From NCBI GenBank assembly GCA_001939145.1, contig LSRX01000007.1:1974152-2038151 (forward strand): 64,000 bases of DNA. The letters run 5' to 3'. Source of the DNA: Symbiodinium microadriaticum (Eukaryota > Sar > Dinophyceae > Suessiales > Symbiodiniaceae). Below the pieces are notes generated by a model. That model worked only from the letters and a program-made list of their open reading frames with translations. It ran no database searches and was not told the DNA's origin. The position numbers and the translations under genes were made by a program. This document shows, in pieces, positions 29,426 through 41,785 of this stretch (the first letter of the stretch is position 1; every line of letters starts with the position of its first letter).

Positions 29426-30760
29426 CTGTAGGGATTGAGATGAGGCTTGAGGGGGGTGAGGAGAAGACAAGGGTATATGTGATGAGACTCTGCATGCCAA
29501 TCAGGGTGCGCGTCGTCACAAACGTGGTGCGTTCCGGCAGCTCCGCACGAGCCCTGAATTGCGCAACACATCAGAGGACCTGAAGAGGCCTAAATCCTGC
29601 GAAGTTCTCGAGATCACATCACGACACCGCAGCGACAACTTGGAAGACGAGCTTGCGAAGAATCCCAAAGCTCCGTTCTCAAGTCTAGGCCTGAGACGCA
29701 ACCAGACTTCGAAGCAATATGATCCCACTCATTGCAGGCTTCCCGCTTCGCTCCGGAGACCCTTACTCTAGAGAGTAAACCCCCCGGTGGCAGGCCTCGC
29801 GGATCTCGCGGAGGCGAGCCGTTCTGTCTCGGAAACCCAAACGGTGCCGATGCAGCCAATGCCGAGCCTAAAATCGCTTCGAGGTCGCGGTGGTGATGCT
29901 GATGCAGATCATTGTGCTTTGGTGCATGGGCATGGGGCTACTCTCAATATGAATCGCCAGGTTCAGGTTTAACGGTTTAACGTTCGTCTGACTGCGTTCT
30001 TAACGCTGCGCTTGATTGCACGACTTGTCCTACTCTTGTTGCTGCTGCTTTGTGCTCTTGAACCACATCTTGGTTTATTGACCGTGTACAGCAGCAGTCT
30101 GGGCGAGAGCTCCTCTAATTAACTACCTAATTGAATGTGTTGTGTTCCCTCAACCCCAAACCCTAACCTAAACTCTAACCCCACCCCCTAATCCGGCAAA
30201 CCCCAAGCTAGTCCTGCAACTCGAGGGACACAAATTGCCGCATCGCCACAAGAGGTGAAGAAGCTTGCCTCCGGGGCAGTGAGGCAGTGCATGGCCTAAA
30301 CTCGAAGACGCTTTTGAGCTCTTGGTCACCCATGGGCTTGTTTTACCTGCCTTCCGAAACCTGCCGGGGCATCTAGATTCATTGCTCTGGCTGCGGGAGT
30401 TCCTGGGCTTGTGTTTATCTGGGAGGCTGGCTGGCGCCTTGTGGTGCTGCAAAGTTGCCCGCCCAGCCACAAAAGCGTCCCAACTACAATTAAGCACAGT
30501 CTGAAGTCTGAAAGTATATATGAAAGTGTGTGTCATCTTTCAGGGGCCAGGGTGCATAGGCTCCATCGCGTACCACCGGGTGGCCAATGTGGGCCAAGTG
30601 GCTCCGGATCCTCGGAGTGGAGGTGGGACCCTGAGAGTATGATTATCCTCGCCTTGCGGCGGCTTCCGCTTCATCCTCATCACCGTCTGCGTCTGCGCCA
30701 CAAAGGATCTTCACTCGCCATCATGAACGGCTTTGGATCTTTGAGCAAAGTAAGCAAGAT
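29426..30760. other. No supported gene; telomere-like motifs near 30160
   Basis: Small frames on both strands only. At 30153-30190 degenerate CCCTAACC/CCCAAACC motifs occur. Nothing else is supported. Confidence 0.4.
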
Positions 30761-30879
30761 GGCAGTTGCGCACTGCATCTTCCCTGGCTGTGCAGCGCAG
30801 TGGAAGGGGCGGCTCCCTTCATCGCGTGGTTTTTGAGCAGAACAAGCAAGCAAGGAGGGGCTGTGTAGTTTTGGGGCAC

Positions 30880-31195
30880 AACACTCAATGAATGGGAAGG
30901 AGGGGCTCCCTCGTTGTGTTTTCGGTGCAACGAAGGGAAGGAGGGACTCCCTTCGTTGCGTGCAACGATCGAAGAGAGGAGGGGCTCCCCGAATTCGTGG
31001 TGTTGGGGGGGGCAAACGGGCAATGAAGGGCCCCCTTCATTGCGCGGTTTTGGTGCAAGACAGGCACTCAACGGAAGGATCATTGTGTGGTTGTGGTGCA
31101 AAACAGGCACTGAAGGGAAGGAGGATCCCTTCATTGCGTATAAGGAAATGAAGGGAAGGGTGCACCCTGCATTCAGGCAATGAGCGGCTTCCTTG
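30880..31195. repeat. Array of short hairpins, GAAGGGAAGGAGG...CCCTTC type
   Basis: Repeated units about 40-60 bp apart each contain a near-palindrome. Examples are CAATGAAGGGCCCCCTTCATTG near 31020-31045 in part, CAACGAAGGG with CCCTTCGTTG near 30929-30960, and AGGGAAGGAGGATCCCTTCA near 31113. Spacers carry GGTTTTGGTGCAA and CAGGCACT. No coding sense is apparent. It could be a minisatellite of hairpins or a relic of small fold-back elements. Confidence 0.6.
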
Positions 31196-31752
31196 CATGG
31201 CTGTACAATTGAAATTTGCTGCATGTTTGAGGACACCACTGCCCTGCAAACGGCAAGATCATGCCCCGATGACAGCCCAGATCATACTGATGTGCGATAG
31301 GGGTTTGCAACTTCCAACCGTTTCCAAATCGTCACGTTTCCGGCCGGCGACTGGTGCTGCTCATTCCGCGATCCATTTCTAATGATGGGGTTTCACAGCG
31401 TCGCCTTGCATTACGGTCGTGGGGTGCCCGTGTACTTTGGGCCCCCGTGTACCTGCAAAATGTGTCCATTTCAGGCCATTCGACGATCCACTGTTAAAAA
31501 GTTGATGGGATGTCACGCACAGCTGCCCGGCATTGCGGTCGTGGGAATCCAACAGTTTCCGTTCCATCCTCATCACCGCCGGCATCCGCTATCATCGCCA
31601 TGCTGCTATGCTCACTCAGCATCGCCTGCCTTCTTATTCGACATGTCCCTCTGGGCACCTGCGTACTAGTAGTAAGCGGGCCACTGTGCATTACAAGCAG
31701 CCCAATGCTGGATCTCGCATAATGGCCCTGAAAGTCCGAAAAGCTGAGGCTC
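31196..31752. other. Spacer; possible terminal exons of the pseudouridine synthase gene
   Basis: No clear exon is visible. The end of the synthase domain (after the GRKHQ motif at 31775-31753) should lie here on the minus strand, but I could not place it. Confidence 0.3.
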
Positions 31753-32168
31753 TGGTGCTTCCGGCCCGTGCAAATCTGCAGATGGGACTGGCTGACAGAG
31801 CCGACCTGGCGATTGTCAGAGCTTCGCTTTGCCACAGTTCGTTGTTGAAGGCTTCAGCACTCCATCTCGGACATTCTAGGCGAGGTTCAACTCCGAGGTT
31901 CGGGCCCCCGTTCAAACGAGATGGAATGCCGCGACGGACGTCAAACTCGCGGCCCTGACCCTAATGCACTGCATAACGGAGTAGGTTGTGATCAAAGTCT
32001 GTGGAATGCAAAAGCCCGTGAATGGTGTTCGCTGCCTCTTCAAAAAAATTAAAACTCGACCAGACAGTCTCGGAATAAGTCGTTCGCAGCTTGAGGCAAA
32101 GCAGCCCTTACAAACAACAAACAACAAACAACAAACAACCAACAACAAACAACAAACAACCAACAACC

Positions 32169-32206
<38 letters not shown>

Positions 32207-32247
32207 ACCAACAAACAAACAAACAAACAAACAAACAAAAACAACAA

Positions 32248-32280
<33 letters not shown>

Positions 32281-35200
32281 CTACTACTACTACTACTTCT
32301 TCTTCTTCCGAGCACAGCAGCCTGCCCATCCCACCTCACCTCGCTCTCTGCGTACCATTGCAAAACGACCAGAGTGCGCGAAGGCTTCCCCCGACCCCCC
32401 GCAAGGGTAGGTCCATCTCCATGCCAGTGCAGGCGGCTGTCCACCTCTTGGGTGCCAACAGGGAGCGAAGCAGCTTGCTTCCTGGTAGGTGCTACATTGC
32501 ATGCATTACATTTTACACTTTCCACCACGCTATGTTTGTATGGGGAGAAGAGACGAGATGTAGGCAAAGCTATTCAGCTTCAGACTCTCTCTCCAGACAC
32601 ATTCCGTGGTCACACTAGACAGCAAGTTCTTTATGCAGTATGTGAACTCGCGACAGCATGCAGACAAACATCCCTTCTCTGAAGCATTTGATAGCCTGTC
32701 GAAGACCTTGGGGACGGACTCTCCTTGCCTCTAAAGCAAGGCAACATCCTCCCACCCCTGGACTTTGCCCATCCACACCTGATTCACAGAAACAGGTAAA
32801 CGGCCATGGTGAAGGACGGTGTAGTCACGCTGTACTTGGCCAGAGTGTAGCTGGACCTGCAGATCGTAGTAGGCTTCGTAGCCTTGGCTGTGGCACTTTT
32901 CTGCGTCCAGACCTCTGCTGCCACGAGAGCTATTGTACAAGAGTCCTGCATCAAAGCTAGCAATATATCCCTTCGAAGACACGTATGCCAGGACGCCTGC
33001 TGGGGATTACTGGAAAACCGTGATTAGGTGCTCCGTTGGCCCAGGGAGGCCCAAACACAGCAGACTTTCAAGCCTCATCTGAGGTCCATCCAGCTTTCTA
33101 CGATTAGGCTGGAACCTCTGAGTGAAGCAGGAAGAACCCTAAACCCCCTAAACCCTAAATGCTAAACCTGTGGCATCCCGGAGGCTCGCCGCCACCAGGA
33201 TGAGGCCGGAGCTGGGTACATCGAGGCGATGCAGGAAGCCGTGGTAATGCCCCGGATCCTCGAAGATCGGCCTCGGGGACCCGGCTCTGCTGAAAAATTC
33301 GAGGTTGCACTAAGTAACGGAGTTCTATGGAGTTATCTTTTTGGGGGGTTTCGCTAGACGGGGTTCAGAGGCTGACGTTCAATCGGAAGCCATGGGATAG
33401 CGGCACTCCCATCCTGCTATTTCTCAAGGGCCTGAAACCTTCATGCCATCAAACGAACCCTTATCGCAAACATTGCCCCACCCGAACTGCACTCAAGCCT
33501 CGGAATCGTAAGCATGGTAAGCAAGCAAGCTCATGCAAACATCGCTTCGGAGCCTCGAGCCCAAAACGTCGGCGGCAAACGAAGACAGCTGTCGCTTGGT
33601 GTGCCTGCCGAGTCGGATTGCTTAATTACTCATGGCTTTGCTGCTGGGTGGAGTACTTCAATCATCGGCGCATGACTTCAGGCCACCACGATTGCCAAGA
33701 CCCCACAACCCTAAGTCCGCAAGATATATCGGGTGCAGACAGCATGCTGGCCGTAGACTTCCCAGCCAGCTGGCTTCAAAAGCACGGCTCGGTCGGAATC
33801 CCGCATCACGAGCACAGGCTTTGAGTCCTGCAACGATTCGTCTGGCTTTCTTGTGGGTGCTGGAATCGAGAACCGCTTTTTAGAGTTACACGTGGCAGGG
33901 TGCACTGCAGATGATTGTTGCAGCACTGCAGGCGGCTCCTTGCTCAGAGCCAAGCTTCCGATCTGACAGTTAATATAATATAATATTTTACTGAATATAT
34001 TATATATGTCCTGGAAGGAAGGCGAGGGCGACCAGGATGCCTTCTCCAGTGTGCCTGGCCGGCCAGGCCGGCCGCGCCTTGCGTCCCGGGCGCGGCCGAC
34101 ATGGAGAAACGTCTGCCGCAGGAAGCGCCGGAACTGCTGTGAGAGGCAGCCAGCCAGGTAGCAGGCGAGCATAACCTGGAAACCGCAAGGTCTGAGAGTG
34201 CATGGAAATTGGATGTTGAGTTCAACATCATGCCCAGTGCAGCCAAGGCACGCCAAGAACATGCAAGCCCTCCCGTGGCAGCAACAGACTCTCCACCCTC
34301 CTGGTGTCCAGAAGACCACGCAGGACATCCAGCACTCGCCGCTGCGCCGCTACCTGCAGGAACTCTACCGTTCTCGAATTGAGAGCCGCATACCAGAACC
34401 ATGTGATGAGAAGTCTGCTTAACTTTCTGGACAACAGCATCTACAGCCCAGCTGCCAGCATTCCGGCAGACTCTGCTGAGGGCACTGACCCAACGCCCCA
34501 TACCGCCGTCACAAGCTCCTCCAAGCTAAAGTCCTCCATTTCTGCGGTGAGCTCTCCCAGGCACCTGTGGCTGTTTGCACTGTGCTCGGGCTTCGAAGGA
34601 GCTGCGGGGCCAGCGCAGAGTTGCTAACAGCCTGCTAGGCCTCTTCTTTCCGGTTCGAGGACCAAGCTGCAGTAAACCCGATGCGGGCAGAGGTAGCACA
34701 ACGGCGCAGCATACTGTCGAGTTAGTGGCAAGATACGCCGCGCTTAAGCAGCAAACGAACAACATGGACATTGGAAGGTCCAGGTAAGGCCTACTTAACC
34801 CTGAACCCTAAGCGTAAACTGCAAAGTTGATGCGGAGGACAACCTTACCTCTACAAAACAACCCTCCGAAAGGCCCCTGCCTGTGGAAGGTTGGATTCAC
34901 CGCACCAAGCGCAGATCCGGACGACCAAAGTGAGGCAAGCTCATTGCAAGAGATCTGACCTGGTGTCGGCGTGTTGCGTTTCGACTCGCACGCTCGCATA
35001 GGGCCTGGCATATTCCGTTGCCTTTAAACTTTAGTGTGAAGGGCTTAAGCTTGTAAGGATATAAGGGTTGAAGGGTTGTGACGCTTTTTTGCAACCCTCT
35101 TTAACTTTCTAGAGAGCGGTCAGGGAAGAGGTTGGGGCCAAGGGGCTTCGGGCACTGCGCAGGTGCAGCAGAGCCCTTCTGCAAGCTTCCTGGATCACCT

Positions 35201-37709
35201 CTGCCTCGGACGTACCCAGCAAGGCCAAGCCCCAGAGAAAGGCACTTGGCGAACGCTCCTCGGAAAGGCCAACGGCCCAGTTGGACAAAGTCTAGGGTCT
35301 GTAGGGGTGAGTTTAGGGCTTGGCTCCCAAAACCCTAAATCTTTTTCCCTCCCGCATGGCAAGGAATGCAAGGCTCAGGGCCTGTTTCGACTCTCACTTT
35401 CGCATAAGCTCGAAGGTTTCAGGATTTGGGCGTTGGCCGAGGCTCGCTGGACACCAGAAGCAGCCAGAGATGATCCAACTCCCCGGAGCTCTCGCAAGCA
35501 ACCATGGCCGCATCGCACACGACAGGTGTCAGCTGCATCGTCCGTGCGCGAATCTGGTCCACCAGGTTGATTGCAAACCTTGCAGCCGGTAAGAATGCTT
35601 TCCCTCTCTTTCTCTCGTGGGCTTGTTTGAAATCTCCCTCTGCAGTCGAGAAGCTTCCATGGCACTCTCCCCGCTGCGAGTGCCGCGCTGTATGACCGAA
35701 CTGTGGGCGGCAGACCCTCCTGTCAAAGGCTGCCAGGGAAGCAACTGGAGCCGCGCTGAAATGCACCAGCCCTGGCGTTCATGCACGCAATTTACAACCA
35801 GGAATAGAAAGCAACCCACCTACATGCGTACATACAAATATACCTTGTCGCGACAGCAGGCTGCGCCGTGTGCTGCATACACGACAATACTACAGCAGAC
35901 AAGGGCACACCACCTCGGTACTTCACCGGAAAGTAGTGCATACAGCAAGCACAACATTGACTCATGCTGTAACATGTTGTTGAGACTGCTCCCACCTTGT
36001 ACATCTCCGCAAGGATTTCGCCCGCCACTGCCCAGCGCCCAGCACAGGCATCAAGCACGCCCCAATGTGCAACGATATCCAATTCCACCTCAATTCAACA
36101 TCAGCTCTAGCAGTTCGCTGCACTTGTGCAGCCTCCTCAAAAGACGCAGCTGAATTAATTTCCCCCGACTTTGAACATTCCCAGCACGAAGAAATCAGAA
36201 CCTCCACTGCAGTTCCCATTCGGATCATTTGCCTGGGCTCGCCGACCGTCCGCGAGTACCGCTGCAGCGATTCGCCAGGCGGATTCCGCAGCACAAGTTC
36301 GAGCGACAGTAGCGTAGGAGATGACATCTGCACCTGAGGGTGTAGGCGGCACAAGGCCGGTTTCCAGTCGCAACTTCCGGCAACCGGTTCGCGTAGCACT
36401 GCTGCTGCAATCATCCCGATGCAGAGGGAAGTGATGGTAGGAGATGTCGAACATGCTACGCGCGACTCAAGGCCTGCTGAGGCCGGTGCCTCCGGAAGTG
36501 AGGCTGCTGAGAAGCCACAGCGCGTGCTGCCATCGTCCGGCCTGACCGCGATCTGGTCTCGCAGACGGACCGACACGAGAAACTCCAGAGGCGGCAGAGA
36601 GCCTGGCCTTGGCAAGGGCTGCCATGGCAGTGTTGTGTGCGATAGTGTCGCATGGAAAGGACGCCTTCCCCATGTCCTTACGAGCCGAGCCCGGGGTAAG
36701 GGCCCAGAATCGATGCAAGGCTTGGTGCACTTCAGCCAGTCAGTCACTCGGTCCTCCATGAGCTGCAGGGCCACTTGCCATTGCGCACACTGCCCGCAGG
36801 CGCCTAGAGCTGCGTTGAAGGTCACCTCGGAAGTCTTCGTCGTTTCGGCTCCTTGGCCAAGGCTGAAAAGGCCAGGGCGCATTCGTGCACCTCCGCTCGC
36901 TCCGCGACAAAGCCAGAACCTCCAAGGCCAGCTCCCAGCGACCTCCCATCTCGCAGGCGCCGAGCCTCGAAAAGCAATCCCCTTCCCCGGCCCTTCCCCT
37001 TCTCCGTCCGCATAACGAGTGAACTATAGTCAACAACCAAAACCGCGAGAAGCAAAGATCGGAAGCCACGAGGCAGAGTGGTGTAGGTCGCGTTGCTCCT
37101 CAGCCACACTCAGCGACAGCAGCCACACATGTGTGGATAGCCACACCAAGAGTCTTCAGAGCTCCTGTACTTGCACCATGCACTTTCCTGCCTGACGCCC
37201 ACAGGATTTCATGGAACGCAACCTGGATCACGACAGGACACTTCTCCAGACTCTCGGTGAAGTGGTCGGTAAAGATGGCCAAAGCCGTCGCCCACTGAGC
37301 ACAGCGTCCACATGCAGTGATGGCAGAGTTGAAGAGGATGGTGGAGCACTGCAGCTCCACAATCCACAACTCCTGCACTTCAAACGCACACTGCCCTGGT
37401 AACTTACAGTAGTTTCCAAGCCCCGATTTTTCTGGCTTGAGCGTCCTGGAGAAGATGCAGTGCCGAAGTCCAAATCAGACCCTGCCGGATCACTGTCGCG
37501 CTTAGACCCTGCGATACAGTATGTGGCTCCGACATGAAAGCATCAAAATCGGAGCTGCTGTTCGAATGGCCACTGTTACTACGAGTCTCGGCCTTGAACC
37601 TGCAACCTGCCTCGGCCGCTGCCATGATGGCGGTGCTGGTGCTGGTGGGATCAGGCGTCAGCCTCCTTGAGCTCACTCTGCTTTTGAGCAACTTCGCAAG
37701 TCGCGACAC
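31753..37709 (-). CDS. PPR-repeat plus RluA-type pseudouridine synthase gene, many exons
   Basis: Catalytic exons read in order on the minus strand. 33827-33744 gives DRAVLLKPAGWEVYGQH (28 codons, phase 0). 33286-33168 includes GHYHGFLHRLDVPSSGLILV, the RluA HRLD motif with its catalytic Asp. 32882-32779 gives YEAYYDLQVQLHSGQVQRDY and TVLHHGRLP. 32444-32340 gives VDSRLHWHGDG and GGRGKPSRTL (35 codons). 31775-31753 gives ICTGRKHQ. Phases agree for the HRLD, Y-E-A-Y-Y and V-D-S-R exons. Upstream exons carry PPR units: WTSALHLLQDAQARKIG near 37460, FNSAITACGRCAQWATALAI near 37330, FNAALGACGQCAQWQVALQL near 36800, VISYATVARTCAAESAWRIA near 36290, MELDIVAHWGVLDACAGRWA near 36060, TVRSYSAALAAGRVPWKLL near 35710. 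Known PPR proteins bind organellar RNA and RluA enzymes isomerise uridine, so a targeted RNA-modifying enzyme is likely. One gene or two adjacent genes is not proven. Confidence 0.7.
32110..32312. repeat. (AAC)n tract grading into (AAAC)n, (ACT)n and (CTT)n
   Basis: AACAAACAACC units, then pure CAA runs, AAAC tetramers, CAA again, CTA and CTT. It lies in the intron after the synthase exon 32444-32340. Frames of poly-Asn/Gln/Thr or poly-Val/Leu are artefacts. Confidence 0.95.
33130..33165. repeat. Interstitial telomere-like CCCTAAA cluster
   Basis: AACCCTAAACCCCCTAAACC and CCCTAAATGCTAAACC lie in the intron just after the HRLD exon of the pseudouridine synthase gene, next to its donor (CAG/GTTTAGC). 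Confidence 0.7.
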
Positions 37710-38060
37710 CAGACCAGGTCGACAAATCGGCTAGCTTCGCTCTGCACACGGGCTCCTACCAGCTTGTCCAAGTCGGTCATCGAAAAAGTCTCCGTGTCCC
37801 CCACCGGGTCCTTTGTGTGAGCGAGTCGTAGACTTCCAGCGCCTCCAAACGCATACCAGGAGTAAACGACAAACATGTAATGGCCTTGTACCATCTTGAG
37901 TGTGGATTGTGGCAGTGCAGCCCTACTAATTTTTAGCGTAGTAGGCATAGAGGACGGGTGCCATGGTGCCTGAGACCACGCGCCATCGGCCCACAGGGCC
38001 ATCTTCGCGTTCTGCGCACCAACATCTCCTCCGCCGAGGGCATGGGGCCATGATGGGCCA
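37690..38060 (-). CDS. Possible upstream exons of the PPR gene
   Basis: The frame reads LGGGDVGAQNAKMALWADGA near 38025-37970 and GAGSLRLAHTKDPVGDTETF then SMTDLDKLVGARVQSEASRF at 37835-37715. It looks protein-like, but there is no recognised motif, and exon ends were not set. It directly precedes the first PPR unit on the same strand, so it may be the N-terminal region of that gene or the end of another one. Confidence 0.3.
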
Positions 38061-38289
38061 GGATCGTGGGGAGGACCCTGCAGATTTCAGGAAAGAGTTT
38101 GGCGGGATTCAGGGAGATCAGCAGGGACCACTTAGTACTTCTGGCCTGCCTCCTGATTAGCTGTTAGCCTACAAGGCGAATCGAGGCATCGTGTTCTAAG
38201 TGTTCGGCTCTCTTCTCTAAAGCCCCTTCTCCAGGCTTCATGGCACGGTCTGTCGAGATGGTGGTGCTTTTGGAAGCAGGAGCGGGGCA

Positions 38290-38760
38290 GTGGCAGTTTC
38301 AGTAGGATCACGAGGAAGAGGAGGAGGAGGAGGAGAAGCAGGAACAGGAGCAGCAGGAGCAGGAGGAGCAGGAGCAGGAGGACGAGTAAGAGGAGGAGGA
38401 GGAGGAGTAGCTGTAGAAGTAGAAGCCGTAGTAGCTGTAGCATCAGCAGCAGTAGCAGCAGAGTAGCAGTAGCAGAAGTAGTGCAGTAGCGGCAGCATCA
38501 GCAGTAGGAGGAGGAAGAGGCAGTGAAGGAACAGGAGCAGGAGCAGTCTTCCTGGTCGTCGTGTCAGTGATTACCCGTCTGCGTCGGTATGTCCTAGTCG
38601 TAGTGGCGGGTAGAACAGTGGTTTTGTCACGAAAGCAGGGACACGAGGCAGACGTGGGTATAAGGAGGAGGAGGAGGAGGAGGAGGGGGGAGGGGAAGGG
38701 GAGGAGGAGGAAGCGGGGGAACAATACCAGTTGTTGACGCAGCAGCAGTGGTAGGCAACT
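38290..38760. repeat. Low-complexity GGA/AGC/GTA purine-rich tract
   Basis: Long runs of AGGAGG, GGAGCA, GTAGCA and GAAGTA. The opposite strand gives poly-Leu and poly-Pro frames, which are artefacts. It is a strand-asymmetric trinucleotide domain of nearly 500 bp. Confidence 0.85.
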
Positions 38761-40518
38761 CATGGTATATAAGGAAAAAACGCAAACGCATGCGAGAGGC
38801 ACGATTTTCTGTTGTCGGAAATCAAGAATTCGTAGCGGTGCCCGTTTATGTTTCTGCCCTCCCTGCCTTGCTGCGCCGCCAGCAGAAAAGCCGCCAAAGG
38901 CCACGTAGCTCCGCCGATGGCATGAGCAGCAGCAGTGGTAGCCACGGCCTTGGGTTGGAGAAACATTTCCTCAGAAGCTACAGAAGTTAACTATCTAAAC
39001 TCATTGCTGCCATACCGCGCGAGCATAAGCGTCCCATCATGCAGGCCTGGATTAAGTTCAGTTTGCTCTGATGGACAATAACCACCTCTGTCCAGCTGCA
39101 TTCGACTGCAGCCGCCGGCTGCCGAGCCACGCCAGTCGCTCAAGGGCATTGCACCACCTTCGATCGCAAGTGCTAGAAAGCAGGATCGAAGAACAAATTC
39201 TGCGCACCCCTTGTGATTACGGGTCTGCGCAATTGAAACGAAGCCAACTGACCACCTCAGGTGGTCCGTGTCCGGAGTGAAAAGCGAAATCTGGCCTGTT
39301 GACCTGTGCCTCGGCGGCAATGACTGTCGACTGGCTCACCTTGATAGCAGAGGGCGCAAAGATTGTGCCGAGAATTTTGCATCCGCCCCAGACCAAAACC
39401 AGAGTCTACGTGAGCACGGAGGGAAAGTTGCGAGTGCAGGTGAACCCGTCTATTACTAAGACTTGATACCTGCTACCAGCACAATGGTAAGCTTCGCCCA
39501 CAATGCTAGAAGTCAATGGTTCTGCTAATATAGGAGCCTGCCTCTAAATTGCAGACCATTCAAGTGCAAGTTTTCGGGAACTGTAATTAAACCTTTTCGA
39601 TATCGGCCCTCGATCCGGCTCTGGAGCCTTGCCTAGCACTACCAGATCGAAAGGCCTCAAAATTCAGGAAGGTAATTGGAAAAACGGCAATGGAATCAGA
39701 TTGACGTTTCTTGTTTCGGTCCCCCGACAACCAGCCACATTCCGCAACACACGCAACCCGCGTAACCTGTGGACAAGCCACGATCAGCGGCAGCCGTGCA
39801 CGAAAGTGGCGACGAACTATAGTCATGCAACAGCAGAAACAACGTCCGTGTGAGGGCAGAGGCAAGCATGACCCTGCACAGGGTACTTATCACAGTGAAG
39901 AAAAACCGGTATTGTTGACAGGTTGTTGCGGCTGCCGCGGCTGTTAATAAGCTTTGCCGCCCAAAGAAGCACAACACCACATCGGGAAATCAGCAGTACG
40001 CGACTGTAGTTTGAGGACGAACTGCTTCATGAATGAAGGGTTCTCCACCGGCAAGGGCCGGTCGTAATGAAATGTCATCCTCGCCGACTAGAGCCTATTG
40101 CATGTCTGGCAATGAAAGTTTCATCAGACCGAGCAGTTGCCGCTGACTGCGCGGGCACCCATACTGCGCCGAGGTGTCTTGTAACGTGCAGTGTGCTCCC
40201 ATCAACCTCGTCGTGGCTGAGTCGCCAAACACGTCTGTGTCGGCGGGATCTCCCAACATGCCAGCAGCGGGTGTCCGTTGACAGTATTTGGCATCTTTGG
40301 CAACAGCTGCTTAACGAAGCTGCATTGGCTGGCATACACCAATAAGCCGACAAAAGACATGCCACATCATTTCCATGGCCAGTTACAGGGAACTAAGAGG
40401 CCACAGCGAAGCAGTAAAGGCAACCAAGCGCTGGCGGACACCAATGAGCAAGTGCGGACTCGCAATAACAGGATCAAATCATATCGACGTCAAATGAAAA
40501 GTCCGTGATGATACAGCC
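38761..40518. other. No supported gene
   Basis: Only short frames. A minus-strand stretch at 39155-38991 (LDRGGYCPSEQTELNPGLHD) is weakly protein-like but has no partner exon. Nothing else is supported. Confidence 0.35.
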
Positions 40519-40570
<52 letters not shown>

Positions 40571-40585
40571 CACACACACACACAC
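40519..40585. repeat. (TA)n then (CA)n microsatellite
   Basis: A pure dinucleotide run of TATATA about 45 bp long followed by ACACAC. Confidence 0.95.
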
Positions 40586-41395
40586 CAGGTACCAGTTACA
40601 GATGCTAAGTAGCATCGTGGCCAACACACATGACACGTGCAAACCTCTCCAGGCTACTCCTCAAATCCAGGCCAACCGGCTGCCCCGATGATTCTGGCCA
40701 AATCGCTACCACATTGGTGCAGAACTCAGGGCCACACACGTTCACAGAGTCAGCCATCATCTGGATTATGCGAAAAGTCCAAGATCGAAACACGCACCAG
40801 GCAAGTTTACTGGCGGCACTCACAAGCCCGGACCTGCTACACCTAAACCTCATCAGCGACACGTGACAAGGTTCACATGGCGCATGCATCAGAACGTAAG
40901 CAGCTTGCTTGCAAGCGAGCACAGATACAACGAGTCTCCCCAAACACGCAGCAAGAAGAGCCACATTTGTCATGCATTCGCATGCCGAGCAAGTACCCGC
41001 CATGGATGCCCGCCTACAACCGTACCAACGCGACAAACAAGAAGCTGAAGCGGTTTGAACCTCTTGTTATTCCGACCTCCTTCTTGCCACAGACGTCAAG
41101 GTGCAAGGTTGCCGAAGCCGTTTTCGTGTTGCAGCTGCAGACAGTGTCGCCACCTGTGCTGCCGGGCCCTCCCTCTGTGTCTCTTTTGTTTTGGGTTTGG
41201 AGGCTTAGGGCTTAAGGAATCAGAGCCTTCGGCCGAAGACGGTTCTGGGGCTAATTATGTCTAGCGCCGCAGGGAAGTATTGAAGGGATCTGGGATGAAG
41301 TCATTAACCGCAATCTGTCGACGTTGTTGCAACCTTGGCACTTTTGGGCTTTGGCACAGGAGTTGAGCAGCACATTGTGAAGGATAGTGCTCCTG
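40586..41395. other. Spacer; one unconvincing minus-strand frame
   Basis: A 143-codon minus-strand frame at 40605-41036 is rich in Cys and Leu but shows no domain. Overlapping plus-strand frames are equally open. I do not call a gene. Confidence 0.3.
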
Positions 41396-41522
41396 CACGC
41401 GCACACACACACACAGACATACACACATACACACAAACATATACATATATACATATATACATATATACATATATACATATACATATATATATATATATAT
41501 ATAGCTATGCACACACACACAC
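41396..41522. repeat. Microsatellite (AC)n, (ATAC)n, (AT)n, (AC)n
   Basis: Compound dinucleotide and hexanucleotide run; the YIYIYM frames on both strands are artefacts. Confidence 0.95.
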
Positions 41523-41661
41523 TTGTGGTGAGGCTTGCTCCACGTGTGGTAGGATGAAGGCCCTGCTTGCTTGGGCCGGTCCTGGGCGCAGCAGACGCCC
41601 GCCGCTCTTCGACGGCCAGCAGGGCCTCAAGCTTGGGAATTGCCCTACTTAGAGACTTACT

Positions 41662-41763
41662 GTTGATGATATAAATCTTGCATAACCTTAAGGACCCTAA
41701 ACTATGGGAATTATGGTATATTCCTCATTGTGGGGCTAATGGCAGGATGTATATCCTCAACCC
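41662..41763. mobile_element. MITE copy 2, opposite orientation to copy 1
   Basis: Starts GTTGATGATATAAATCTTGC and ends ATGTATATCCTCAACCC. The interior ACCTTAAGGACCCTAAACTA and GGTATATTCC match the reverse complement of the element at 13790-13893. The ends are inverted repeats of about 20 bp with a few mismatches. Non-coding. Confidence 0.65.
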
Positions 41764-41785
41764 GTAGTAATGGGACAACTCGACT

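Noticed and set aside
31912..32567. Poly-Val, poly-Leu, poly-Asn and poly-Gln frames
   Set aside because: Translated (AAC)n tract; only the 32444-32340 part is a real exon.
38132..38904. Leu-rich and Pro-rich minus-strand frames
   Set aside because: They come from the GGA/AGC low-complexity tract.
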